64,000 nt of DNA, taken from the NCBI RefSeq assembly GCF_004363075.1, contig NZ_SNYN01000002.1, positions 62,001-126,000 on the forward strand, in the 5' to 3' direction. Shown here piece by piece: positions 17,708 through 25,366 of the stretch. Each line of letters opens with the position of its first letter. Position 1 is the stretch's first letter. The position numbers were made by a program, and so were the translations under genes. The notes under the pieces are model-generated. The model searched no databases and was not told the DNA's origin. It saw only the letters and a program-made list of their open reading frames with translations. Source of the DNA: Actinorugispora endophytica (GTDB lineage Bacteria > Actinomycetota > Actinomycetes > Streptosporangiales > Streptosporangiaceae).

Positions 17708-18379
17708 TCACCCGGACGCGGGGGCGGCGCTCCGGTCCGGGTCCCCGCGCAGCAGGAGCGCGGCGGTCACCGTCGTCCACGTCAGCCCCGTGACGACCGA
17801 GATCCGCTGGTAGAGGCCGCCCAGCTCGACGAACCCCTCGGTCTGGGAGAACCCGGCGCTCGCGAGGAGGAAGAAGGCGGGGAGCACGGCCGCGCTGAGA
17901 GCGGAGTACACCGCGAACCCCCACCGGCGGCCGCGCGCGGACCGGACGGCGAACGCGGCGCAGGCCGCCGGGATCCCGAAGAAGAACAGCATCGACGCGC
18001 CGTCGTGGGCCGCGCCGGCCGCGGTGTACACCAGCGCGTGGGGGGTCCCCGGCGGATAACCGCTCACCGGGTCGGTCGGGAACAGGCCCGCCCCGATCAG
18101 CCCGGCCCCGCCCGCCCCCAGCAGCCACGGTCCGATGCCCGGCCGCGCCCCGGCCGGGCGCGGCGTCCGCCGCACGCCGACCGCGAAGGCCGCCAGCAGC
18201 GCTCCGGCGACCAGGAAGTTCGCCACCTGGACCCATCCGGTCCCGGTGAGCGCCAGCGAACTGACGGGGTGGCGCAGCTGGTCGTAGCCGGGCCGGAGCG
18301 AGCCGGAGACGGTGAACACCAGGACGAAGAGGGGGCCCGCGGCCGCTCCGCACCACAGGAGTCCGCGTGTCAGCGTCAT
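17708..18379 (-). CDS. DUF998 family membrane protein
   Basis: 223-aa membrane protein of unknown function with about six hydrophobic segments. The family pattern is clear: a first helix, then RPGYDQLRHPVSSLALTGTG and a central GLFPTDPVSGYPPGTP motif near residue 105. Divergent from the LysR gene, with about 250 bp between starts, so LysR may control it (inference). The 3' end abuts the IS481 stub. Confidence 0.85.
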   Translation of the reverse strand: MTLTRGLLWCGAAAGPLFVLVFTVSGSLRPGYDQLRHPVSSLALTGTGWVQVANFLVAGALLAAFAVGVRRTPRPAGARPGIGPWLLGAGGAGLIGAGLFPTDPVSGYPPGTPHALVYTAAGAAHDGASMLFFFGIPAACAAFAVRSARGRRWGFAVYSALSAAVLPAFFLLASAGFSQTEGFVELGGLYQRISVVTGLTWTTVTAALLLRGDPDRSAAPASG

Positions 18380-18627
18380 GGGGGTGGCCTTTCTCCAGGA
18401 GGGGCGGACCCAGGATCCGGGTCCGGGCCGCGCCCCCGGAGGACTTCCGAGGCGGGCGCCCCCGCCGCCGGGCTTCCGGCGCCCTCGCGGCGCTTCGGGG
18501 CGGGGGCGCGTCCACGTATATCATCCGCCGGGGGCTCCGCCCGCGACGCCAAGGGCACAGCCGGTCACCGGCGCGCCCGGGAAACCGGTCCGGCGCCGTC
18601 GGGGGAGCGGATCGGAGAGGACCAGAC

Positions 18628-19542
18628 GTGGCCGACATCGACCTGCGACGACTGCGGTACTTCGTGGCGGTCGCGGAGGAGCGCAACTTCACCAGGGCGG
18701 CCGAGCGGCTCATGATGACCCAGCCCGCCCTCTCGCGCGCGATCCGGTCGCTGGAGGACGACGTGGGCACCTCGCTGCTCGTCCGCGGCTACCGCGACGT
18801 CGAGCTGACCAGGGCGGGCCTGGTGCTGCTGGAGCAGGCGAGGGGGGTCGACGACCAGGTCAACACCGCCGTCCGGCTGGCCCGGCGGGCCGAGGCCGAG
18901 GACTTCCGGCTGCGGGTCACCGCGCGCGGGTGCGACGTCGACGTCCTCAGCAGGCTGGTGTCCTCGTACAACCTGGCCGGGAGGCCGGTGCCCGCGGTCG
19001 CGACGGTCGTGGAGTGGCAGGAGCAGGGCGACCAGCTGCGCGACGGGAGCGCGGACGTGGGGCTGATGCGGACGCCGTTCGACGAGCGCGGCCTCGACAG
19101 CGACGAGCTGTTCAGCGAGCCGCGCGTCGTGCTGCTCCCCGAACGGCACCCGCTCGCCCGCGCGGACGAGGTGGCGCTCGCGCAGCTCGCCGACCAGCCG
19201 GTCGCACGCTGGAAGGGGGACCACCGGGACGCCTTCCTGCTGTGGCCCGCCGAGGACGTGCCGCAGCACGAGTGGGTCCCCGGCCCCGTGGTCGGCGACA
19301 CGTCGCAGTTCCACGCGGTGGTGCGGCTGGGCCAGGCCATCGGCTTCGTCCCGGAGTCGGTCTCGTTCGCCTCCGTGAGCGCCGGTGTCCGCGCGGTGCG
19401 CGTCAGGGACGCCCCGCCGTCGGTGCTGCGCCTCGCCTGGACGCGGACCAGCACCTCGGCGGCGGTCGCCGACCTGGTCCGCCACGCGACGGCGCTGGCC
19501 GACGGGCTGCGCTACGCGGCACCGGGGAGCCCGACGCCCTGA
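18628..19542 (+). CDS. LysR family transcriptional regulator
   Basis: 304-aa regulator. The N-terminal winged helix reads LRYFVAVAEERNFTRAAERL then QPALSRAIRSLEDDVG. The effector domain starts near residue 90 (LRVTARGCDVDVLSRLV). The GTG at 18628 places the HTH six residues from the N-terminus, as is standard; the much longer upstream frame is antisense to other sequence. LysR proteins often control the divergent neighbour, here the DUF998 gene. Confidence 0.9.
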   Translation: MADIDLRRLRYFVAVAEERNFTRAAERLMMTQPALSRAIRSLEDDVGTSLLVRGYRDVELTRAGLVLLEQARGVDDQVNTAVRLARRAEAEDFRLRVTARGCDVDVLSRLVSSYNLAGRPVPAVATVVEWQEQGDQLRDGSADVGLMRTPFDERGLDSDELFSEPRVVLLPERHPLARADEVALAQLADQPVARWKGDHRDAFLLWPAEDVPQHEWVPGPVVGDTSQFHAVVRLGQAIGFVPESVSFASVSAGVRAVRVRDAPPSVLRLAWTRTSTSAAVADLVRHATALADGLRYAAPGSPTP

Positions 19543-19555
19543 CCGGGTACGACCA

Positions 19556-19600
19556 GGGAGTGTCCGGCGCGGGGGTGTTTCGCGTGGTCGGCGGGGAAAC
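19556..19600. repeat. Fragment of the composite intergenic repeat
   Basis: The string TGTCCGGCGCGGGGGTGTTT matches the outer end of the larger repeats near 23250 and, in reverse complement, near 11740 and 22590. Similarity fades within about 45 bp. It lies between the convergent LysR and O-methyltransferase genes. Confidence 0.45.
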
Positions 19601-19617
19601 GGGCACCGTCGACGGGC

Positions 19618-20667
19618 TCAGGCGGGGACCGCCTCCAGGACCGTCACGAGGGAGTCGGACCGGGTGGTTCCGACGAACCGCAGCCCGGCGCGCTCGAAGA
19701 GGCCCCGGTACTCGTCGAGGCTGCGCTCCCGTCCGGGGGCCAGGACCATCATGTTGAGGTCCATCAGGGGTTCGAGCCCGGGCCTGCCCACGTCGGCGAT
19801 CAGCAGCTCCATTACCAGGATCCGGCCGGAGGGGGAGAGGGAGGCGCGGCAGTTCCGCAGGATCCGGACGCACGACTCGTCGTCCCAGTCATGCAGGACG
19901 AACTTCAGCAGGTGCAGGTCCCCTGCGGGCACGCCCTCGAAGAAGTCGCCGCCCACGAAGGAGAACCGGTCCTGGACCCCCAGGCGCCGCGCGGACGCCT
20001 CCGCCTCGGCGGCGACGTGCGGGAGGTCGAGCACGACCCCGGTCAGCCCGGTGTGCTTGCCCATGATCGTCTGCACCAGGTTCCCCCCGGCCCCGCCGAC
20101 GTCGACGACCGTCCCGGCGTCCTTGACGTCGATGACCGAGGTGAGCTGGTGGGCCAGGCCGTCGGTCATCGCCGTTATCGCGTTGGTGAAGACCTCCGCC
20201 TCCCGGGGGTTCCCGGAGATCCAGTCGAAGAACGGGGCGCCGAAGGCCGCCTCGGTGCTGCTCCCCCCGGTCCGCACGGCGTCGGCCAGCCGCCCCCACG
20301 GCAGCCAGTGCGACTCCGCGCCGCCCCACAGCGCGAGGTCGCGCAGCGACCGGGGGCTGTCGGAGCGCAGCGTCGCGAGCAGCGGCGTGCCCGCGAACCG
20401 GTGGCCGTCGGCGCAGGTGAGCAGGCCGAGCGAGGCGCACGCCCGGAGGAACCGGAACGTCGCGGACGGGTCCAGGGACTCGGCCTCCGCGATCTGCGCG
20501 GCGGTGGCCTCGCCGTGGGCGACGTGGTCGGCGATCCGCAGCTCGGCCGCGGTCCGCACCACCTGGGTGACCCAGTACCCCGTCATCATCTGGATCATCC
20601 GACCCGTGTCGTCGACCGGCGGTTCGGCGGAGCCGGAGGCGACAAAGGGGTGTTCGAAGAGCGTCAC
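19618..20667 (-). CDS. SAM-dependent O-methyltransferase (methyltransferase family 2)
   Basis: 349-aa methyltransferase of the plant/polyketide O-methyltransferase type: an N-terminal winged-helix dimerisation region (about 20-110) then a Rossmann domain. DVGGAGGNLV is SAM motif I, VLDLPHV follows, and LKFVLHDWDDESC holds the catalytic His/Asp pair. GTG at 20665-20667 chosen; the upstream in-frame extension is not domain-like. Usually part of natural-product or antibiotic tailoring, but no biosynthetic cluster adjoins it, so the substrate is open. Confidence 0.87.
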   Translation of the reverse strand: MTLFEHPFVASGSAEPPVDDTGRMIQMMTGYWVTQVVRTAAELRIADHVAHGEATAAQIAEAESLDPSATFRFLRACASLGLLTCADGHRFAGTPLLATLRSDSPRSLRDLALWGGAESHWLPWGRLADAVRTGGSSTEAAFGAPFFDWISGNPREAEVFTNAITAMTDGLAHQLTSVIDVKDAGTVVDVGGAGGNLVQTIMGKHTGLTGVVLDLPHVAAEAEASARRLGVQDRFSFVGGDFFEGVPAGDLHLLKFVLHDWDDESCVRILRNCRASLSPSGRILVMELLIADVGRPGLEPLMDLNMMVLAPGRERSLDEYRGLFERAGLRFVGTTRSDSLVTVLEAVPA

Positions 20668-20858
20668 GGCGGGTGTTCTTTCGTTCTCGTCCGATGGCGG
20701 TGGCGACCGGTGCGCACGGGGTCGGTGGGACCAGCCAAGCAAAAGGACGTTCGGAGCGGAAAGGCCTCTTCGGCATGGTGTGATGCGCCCGGGGCATCGG
20801 AGGCGCCCTCCGGCTCGGAGGCGCCCGGTTCCCCGCGGGGAGCGCGGTTCCGGCGCGG

Positions 20859-20889
20859 TTGACATCAACCTTGGTTGATGTTGTCTGCT
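20859..20889 (+). promoter_or_regulatory. Palindromic operator over a TTGACA box
   Basis: A TTGACA hexamer (20859-20864) overlaps a perfect 9-2-9 inverted repeat, ACATCAACC TT GGTTGATGT (20862-20881). The dyad would cover the -35/-10 spacer of the DUF6069 promoter, as for MerR or TetR operators. No clear -10 is visible and no cognate regulator adjoins. Confidence 0.6.
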
Positions 20890-20930
20890 GTCCTGCGGAA
20901 GCCATGAAGCAGCAAGACCCAGGAGGTCCC

Positions 20931-21383
20931 ATGTCCACCAGCCAGCCGGTCGAGAGCCACGTTTCACCGACCCCCCGCCGCCCCGGACTGCCCTGGTGGC
21001 AGGCGGGCCTGCTCGGCGTCGCCGGAGCCGTCGCCGCCAACCTCGTCCTCCTGGGGGTCGGCCACCTCGCGGGGGCCTCCATGACCCACCCCGACGAGAC
21101 CGGGCAGACGGTCGGGGTCACGGTCGGGGGCGTCGCCTTCATGTCCGTGCTCCCCCTGGCCGTCGGGTTCGCCGCGGCCGTGGCCCTGTCCCTCCTCTGG
21201 AAGGGCTTCCTGCGGACCGCGCAGATCACGGGCGCCGCCCTGGCGCTGGTCTCGGCCGCCGGCCCCCTCCTCCTGGAGGCCGACACCCCGACCCGCGTCG
21301 TGCTCGCGCTGATGCACGTGGTGATGGCGCCCGCGGTGTGGCTGAGCCTGGAGACGGTCCGCCGCCGGGTGCTCGCCGGCTGA
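20931..21383 (+). CDS. DUF6069 family membrane protein
   Basis: 150-aa protein with four hydrophobic segments and the DUF6069 layout: helix 1 LPWWQAGLLGVAGAVAANL, then VGVTVGGVAFMSVLPLAVG, and a C-terminal helix after a TRVVLALMHVVMAPAVW segment. AGGAGG lies 5 nt before the ATG at 20931. Function unknown. The operator palindrome 50 nt upstream suggests tight repression. Confidence 0.75.
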   Translation: MSTSQPVESHVSPTPRRPGLPWWQAGLLGVAGAVAANLVLLGVGHLAGASMTHPDETGQTVGVTVGGVAFMSVLPLAVGFAAAVALSLLWKGFLRTAQITGAALALVSAAGPLLLEADTPTRVVLALMHVVMAPAVWLSLETVRRRVLAG

Positions 21384-21639
21384 CACGGCCCCCGGCTCCC
21401 GCTGGAGGGCCGCGGCCCGGTGGGGATTCCCGTCGTCCGTGGGTAGGTCCCCGTTGGGTCCCCGACACGGCCGCCGATCCGTCGGATTCCCCGTGGGAGG
21501 TGGTGGAACGCCTGTTTTCCGCCTATGGCCGGAGCGGCCTGCCGTCGAGGACGTCAACAGGTCGGCGTTCGGGACCCGGAACGCCGACCCGCGAAAACCC
21601 CGCGGACCCGCAGGGCCCGCATCCTCGGAGAGACGTGAC

Positions 21640-22335
21640 ATGGCAAAGATCCTTTTCGTGGTGACCGGCGCCGACCACTGGACGCTGGCCGACGGAACGA
21701 AGCACCCGACCGGCTTCTGGGCCGAGGAGCTCGCCGCCCCCTACGAGGCGTTCACGGCGGCGGGCCACGAGGTCGTCGTGGCGACCCCCGGCGGCGTCGT
21801 GCCCACCGTGGACCAGGGGAGCCTGGCCCCCGAGGCCAACGGCGGCCAGGAGGGCGCGGACAGGGTCGCGTCCGTCCTCGCGTCGGCCGCCGGGCTGCGC
21901 GAGCCCGTCAGCCTGGAGGACGTGGACCCGGCCGACTACGCCGCGGTCTTCTACCCCGGCGGCCACGGCCCCATGGAGGACCTGGCCGTCGACGCCGACT
22001 CCGGCAGGCTGCTCACCGCCGCGCTGGCGTCGGGCAGGCCGCTCGGCGTGGTCTGCCACGGCCCGGCCGCGCTGCTCGCGGCCCGGAACGCGGACGGCTC
22101 CTCGCCGTTCGCGGGCTACCGGCTGACCGGCTTCACCAACGCCGAGGAGGCCCAGGCGGGCCTCGCGGACAGGTCCGCGTGGCTGTTGCAGGACCGCCTC
22201 GTCGAGCTCGGCGCGGACTTCCGGGAGGGCGAGCCGTGGGCCCCCCACGTGGTCGTCGACCGCAACCTCGTCACCGGCCAGAACCCCGCCTCCTCCGCCC
22301 CGCTGGCGGCCGAGCTCCTGAAGGCCCTGGCCTGA
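21640..22335 (+). CDS. DJ-1/PfpI family protein (Hsp31-like type 1 amidotransferase fold)
   Basis: 231-aa protein of the class I glutamine-amidotransferase-like superfamily, Hsp31/GLO-III-like. The nucleophile elbow is VVCHGPAALL (Cys near residue 147) and the acidic partner is around FWAEELAAPYEAF. Such proteins hydrate methylglyoxal or act as chaperones/deglycases. The ATG at 21640 gives the standard N-terminus MAKILFVVTGAD. A long hairpin follows about 70 nt after the stop. Confidence 0.87.
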   Translation: MAKILFVVTGADHWTLADGTKHPTGFWAEELAAPYEAFTAAGHEVVVATPGGVVPTVDQGSLAPEANGGQEGADRVASVLASAAGLREPVSLEDVDPADYAAVFYPGGHGPMEDLAVDADSGRLLTAALASGRPLGVVCHGPAALLAARNADGSSPFAGYRLTGFTNAEEAQAGLADRSAWLLQDRLVELGADFREGEPWAPHVVVDRNLVTGQNPASSAPLAAELLKALA

Positions 22336-22404
22336 CGCGCCGCCGGGCGGGGGCCGGGGCCGCGTGGAGCGACCCGGTTCGCGGTCATCCCCGGGCCCCT
22401 GTCC

Positions 22405-22462
22405 GGTGATCGTGCTGTTTCCCCCCGAAATCCTTGATTCCGGGGGAAACAGCACGATCACC
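22405..22462. repeat. Long intergenic hairpin, copy 2
   Basis: 25-bp arms (22405-22429 and 22438-22462) with one mismatch and the 8-nt loop ATCCTTGA. The arm core CGTGCTGTTTCCCCCC resembles copy 1 and the right flank AACGGAAACCACGTGAAACG is shared with it. It lies between two plus-strand genes and could terminate the DJ-1/PfpI transcript. Confidence 0.85.
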
Positions 22463-22465
22463 AAC

Positions 22466-22597
22466 GGAAACCACGTGAAACGGACATCGTGGGTCCGCCC
22501 CCGCCCCCGCCGTCACCTCGCGATCCGCGCGGCGCGAGGCCGAACGACCCACCCGAAGCACCAGTACGCAAATCACCCCCGCGCCGAAAACTCCATG
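22466..22597. repeat. Composite intergenic repeat, half copy
   Basis: Same block as 11600-11745: ACGTGAAACGGACAT, then CACCTCGCGATCCGCG, CGAGGCCGAACGACCC, ACCCGAAGCACCAG and a CACCCCCGCGCCG end. Only one orientation is present here, joined to the hairpin on its left. Confidence 0.7.
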
Positions 22598-22679
22598 ACG
22601 ACGCTCCGCTGTCAGAGCGGCCCGGTACCGTGCTGCCGCGAGCCGGGAGGGTCCCGGCCCGCAGACGAGGAACGAGCCG

Positions 22680-23090
22680 ATGCAGCCGCTGCCCGAGACC
22701 GAGGACCCCCTGGTCGTCCGTACCGACTTCTCCGACGACGCGGCCTGGAGGGCCGTCGTCGAGGCCGTCCGGGAGCCGACCGGGGGGGACGGCTTCACCG
22801 CCTACGTCGACCTCCTGGACGACCCCGCCTACCAGGGCCTCTCCAAGGACCGGCTGATGGAGCTGGTCTCCGAGGACTCCGACCACACGTTCCTGATGGT
22901 CGTGGACGACGTGGCCATCAGCCACCCCGAGCACCCGCTCCTCGTCGTCGACCTGTACGACGAGCCGGGCCTGGCGTTCCGCGCCGTGCCGAGGTCGATC
23001 GCGGCGATCGCGAACAACCTGTCCATCGCCAACATGGACTTCGACGACTTCTTCGTCGGGGAGGGCCACATCCAGCGGGGGTTCGGCTGA
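22680..23090 (+). CDS. DUF6924 family protein
   Basis: 136-aa acidic cytoplasmic protein. The pattern LVVRTDFSDDAAWRAVVEAV at the N-terminus and FRAVPRSIAAIANNLSIANM followed by DDFF near the C-terminus match the actinobacterial DUF6924 family, of unknown function. ATG with a modest purine-rich site upstream. Flanked on both sides by repeat hairpins, so it probably forms a single-gene transcript. Confidence 0.78.
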   Translation: MQPLPETEDPLVVRTDFSDDAAWRAVVEAVREPTGGDGFTAYVDLLDDPAYQGLSKDRLMELVSEDSDHTFLMVVDDVAISHPEHPLLVVDLYDEPGLAFRAVPRSIAAIANNLSIANMDFDDFFVGEGHIQRGFG

Positions 23091-23146
23091 CCGGAGCCTG
23101 ATCGCCGGACCACACGGCCGCCCGCGCCCGTAGTGTCCGTTCCGCC

Positions 23147-23210
23147 CGGTGATCGTGACCTTCTCGGGGGCTCAACCGTCTCTGAGACCCCGAAAAGGTC
23201 ACGGTCACCG
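23147..23210. repeat. Long intergenic hairpin, copy 3
   Basis: 28-bp arms (23147-23174 and 23183-23210), three mismatches, 8-nt loop. The right arm core TGAGACCCCGAAAAGGTCAC is nearly identical to copies 4 and 5. Left flank TGTCCGTTCCG is a recurrent boundary motif. It lies between convergent genes. Confidence 0.85.
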
Positions 23211-23236
23211 GAGGGAACGCCAAACACCCCCAAACC

Positions 23237-23636
23237 GGAAACTCTCTATGGGATTTCCGGCGCGGGGGTGTTTGGCGTGCCGGTGCTCCGGGGGGGTCTT
23301 TCGGCCTCACGCCACGCGGATCGCGAGGTCACGGCGGGCGGCGACGGCGGGCGGGGCCGGAGGTCCGCGCATAACCGCCGGATGTCCGTGACGCGGCGGT
23401 TCGAGGGCCGGTTTCCGCCCCCACCCGGAATGATCGTGGGCTTTCCGCCCTTCCAGGCCCCGAAACGGGCAGAAAGCCCAAGACCGTCAACGGACCCCTC
23501 ACGCAACGGACACCGTGGGCGCGGCCCCGGCCTCCGCCCGCCGTGACCCCGCGATCCGTGTGACAGGAAGCCGAAAGACCCACCCGAAGCACCGGCACGC
23601 CGAAACACCCCCGGGTCGGAGACTCTCTAACCCCGC
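23237..23636. repeat. Composite intergenic inverted repeat, copy 2
   Basis: About 400 bp with long inverted arms. The left arm (about 23252-23340) reads CGCGGGGGTGTTTGGCGTGC, GGGTCTTTCGGCCTCACG, GATCGCGAGGTCACGGCG; the right arm (about 23540-23625) is its reverse complement with substitutions. The middle holds a GATCGTGGGCTTTCCGCCC / GGGCAGAAAGCCCAAGACC hairpin (about 23435-23500). The right half is colinear, inverted, with 11295-11520. It ends at the stop of the ABC gene. Confidence 0.78.
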
Positions 23637-25366
23637 CAGGCCTTCCACATCCGGGCGAAGCGGCCGTCCAGGGCGAGGAGCTCGTCGGGGGTGCCCTGCT
23701 CGACGATCTCGCCGTGCTCCAGGACCAGCACGCGGTCGGCGGTCACCGCCTGGGAGAGGCGGTGCGCCACCAGGACGCCCGTGCGGCCGTCGAGGGCCGC
23801 CGCCGAGGCGGCCTCCAGGCGCGCGGCGTCCTGGCTGCCCGCCTCGGCGGTGGCCTCGTCCAGGACCATGACGAGCGGGTCGGCGAGGACCGCGCGGGCC
23901 AGCGCGAGCTGGGCCGTCTGCTCGCGGGTCAGGGCGTGCGCCGACTCGCCGACGGCCGTGTCCAGGCCGTCGGGAAGCTCCCCCACCCACTCGGCGGCCC
24001 CCACGCGGGCGAGCGCGTCCACGAGTTCGGCGCGCGTCGCCTCCGGCCGGGCCAGGCGCAGGTCGGCGTGCAGGGGGCCGGTGAACACGTGGGCCTCCTG
24101 CGAGACGAGGGCGACGGCGCGCGACCCCGCCTCCCGGGCCGCCGCCGCGTCGACGCCGCCGACGGCGACGCTCCCCGAGGAGGGCCGCAGGAGCCCCGCG
24201 ATGACGGCGGCCAGGGTGGACTTGCCCGCTCCGCTCGCGCCGACCAGCGCGACCCTCTCGCCGTCGCGTACGCGGAAGGAGACGTCGCGCAGGACGACCG
24301 CGTCGCCGTAGCGGTGGGTGAGCCCGCTGACCTCCACCTCGCCGGTGCGCGGACCGGCGTCCGCCCCGCCCGTCGGTACCGGCCGCCGCTCCGGGCTCCG
24401 CGCGATGCCGACGATGCGCGAGAGGCTGGCCCCCGCCGACTGGACCTCGTCGAAGCTCGTCGCGATGAGGCCGAGGGGGTTGAACAGCCGGTGGAAGTAC
24501 AGCGCCGCCGCCGTCACCGCCCCGGCCGTGACCGCGCCGGAGGACACCAGGGCGAACCCCGTGGCGATGACGCAGCCCAGCCCCACGAGCTCGGCGATGT
24601 TCAGCCACTTGCTCCACCCGGTGAAGAACCACAGCACGTCGCGCGAGATCGCGCGGGCGCGCGCCGACGCCCCCTCGACCAGCTCCGCCTGCCGCTCCTC
24701 CACGCGGTAGGCGTGCACGGTCGGGAGCCCGGTGAGGGAGGCCACGATGAGCTCGGCGCGCTCGGCGAACGCCACCCGTTCGGCCGCGTAGCGCGGCGCC
24801 GACCGGGGCAGGTACCAGCGCAGCGACACCGCGTAGACCGGTACGGCGCAGAGCCCGGCCAGGGCCAGCCACGGGTCGAGGGAGGCCAGGCCCGCCACGG
24901 TGAGCGAGACGGTCAGGGCGGCGCCCACCCACGGGGCCAGCAGGGACACCACGGCCTGGCTGACCACCGCCACGTCGTCGCCGATGCGCGTGAGCAGGTC
25001 GCCGTGCCCGCTCTCCTCCAGCACCGCCGAGGGCAGGTCGAGGGCGTTCGCGACCGCGTCCTCGCGCATCCGGGCGAGGACCCGCTGGCCCAGGCGGCCG
25101 ACGAGCGCGGAGCCCAGGGCGGTCAGCGCGGCGCCCGCGGCGACGGAGGCGGCCAGGACCGTCCCGAGGACCGCGATCCGCTCGGTGCCGTCGCCCGCCG
25201 AGACGCTGTCGACGAGGAGCCCGACGGTCCACGGTCCGACGAGGCCGGACGCGGCGGCGAGCAGGGACGACGCCAGGGCGGCGGCCGTCAGCACGGGCAT
25301 GGCCGCGACGCGGCGGCCCAGCGCGGACCAGGTCTCGGCGCGCCCGGCGATGGGGAGGACGGTCAT
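23627..25366 (-). CDS. ABC exporter-fold subunit B (TMD-NBD), degenerate signature
   Basis: 579-aa half-transporter: six-helix membrane domain (about 1-310) then an ATPase domain. Walker A GASGAGKST, Walker B VMVLDEATA and H-loop VLVAHRLSQ are intact, but the signature position reads LTREQTAQ instead of LSGGQ. It overlaps the preceding ABC gene by 4 nt (ATGA), so the two make a heterodimer. Last gene of the siderophore-type operon, hence a candidate siderophore exporter or IrtAB-like importer. No SIP domain is fused. Confidence 0.9.
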   Translation of the reverse strand: MTVLPIAGRAETWSALGRRVAAMPVLTAAALASSLLAAASGLVGPWTVGLLVDSVSAGDGTERIAVLGTVLAASVAAGAALTALGSALVGRLGQRVLARMREDAVANALDLPSAVLEESGHGDLLTRIGDDVAVVSQAVVSLLAPWVGAALTVSLTVAGLASLDPWLALAGLCAVPVYAVSLRWYLPRSAPRYAAERVAFAERAELIVASLTGLPTVHAYRVEERQAELVEGASARARAISRDVLWFFTGWSKWLNIAELVGLGCVIATGFALVSSGAVTAGAVTAAALYFHRLFNPLGLIATSFDEVQSAGASLSRIVGIARSPERRPVPTGGADAGPRTGEVEVSGLTHRYGDAVVLRDVSFRVRDGERVALVGASGAGKSTLAAVIAGLLRPSSGSVAVGGVDAAAAREAGSRAVALVSQEAHVFTGPLHADLRLARPEATRAELVDALARVGAAEWVGELPDGLDTAVGESAHALTREQTAQLALARAVLADPLVMVLDEATAEAGSQDAARLEAASAAALDGRTGVLVAHRLSQAVTADRVLVLEHGEIVEQGTPDELLALDGRFARMWKAWRG

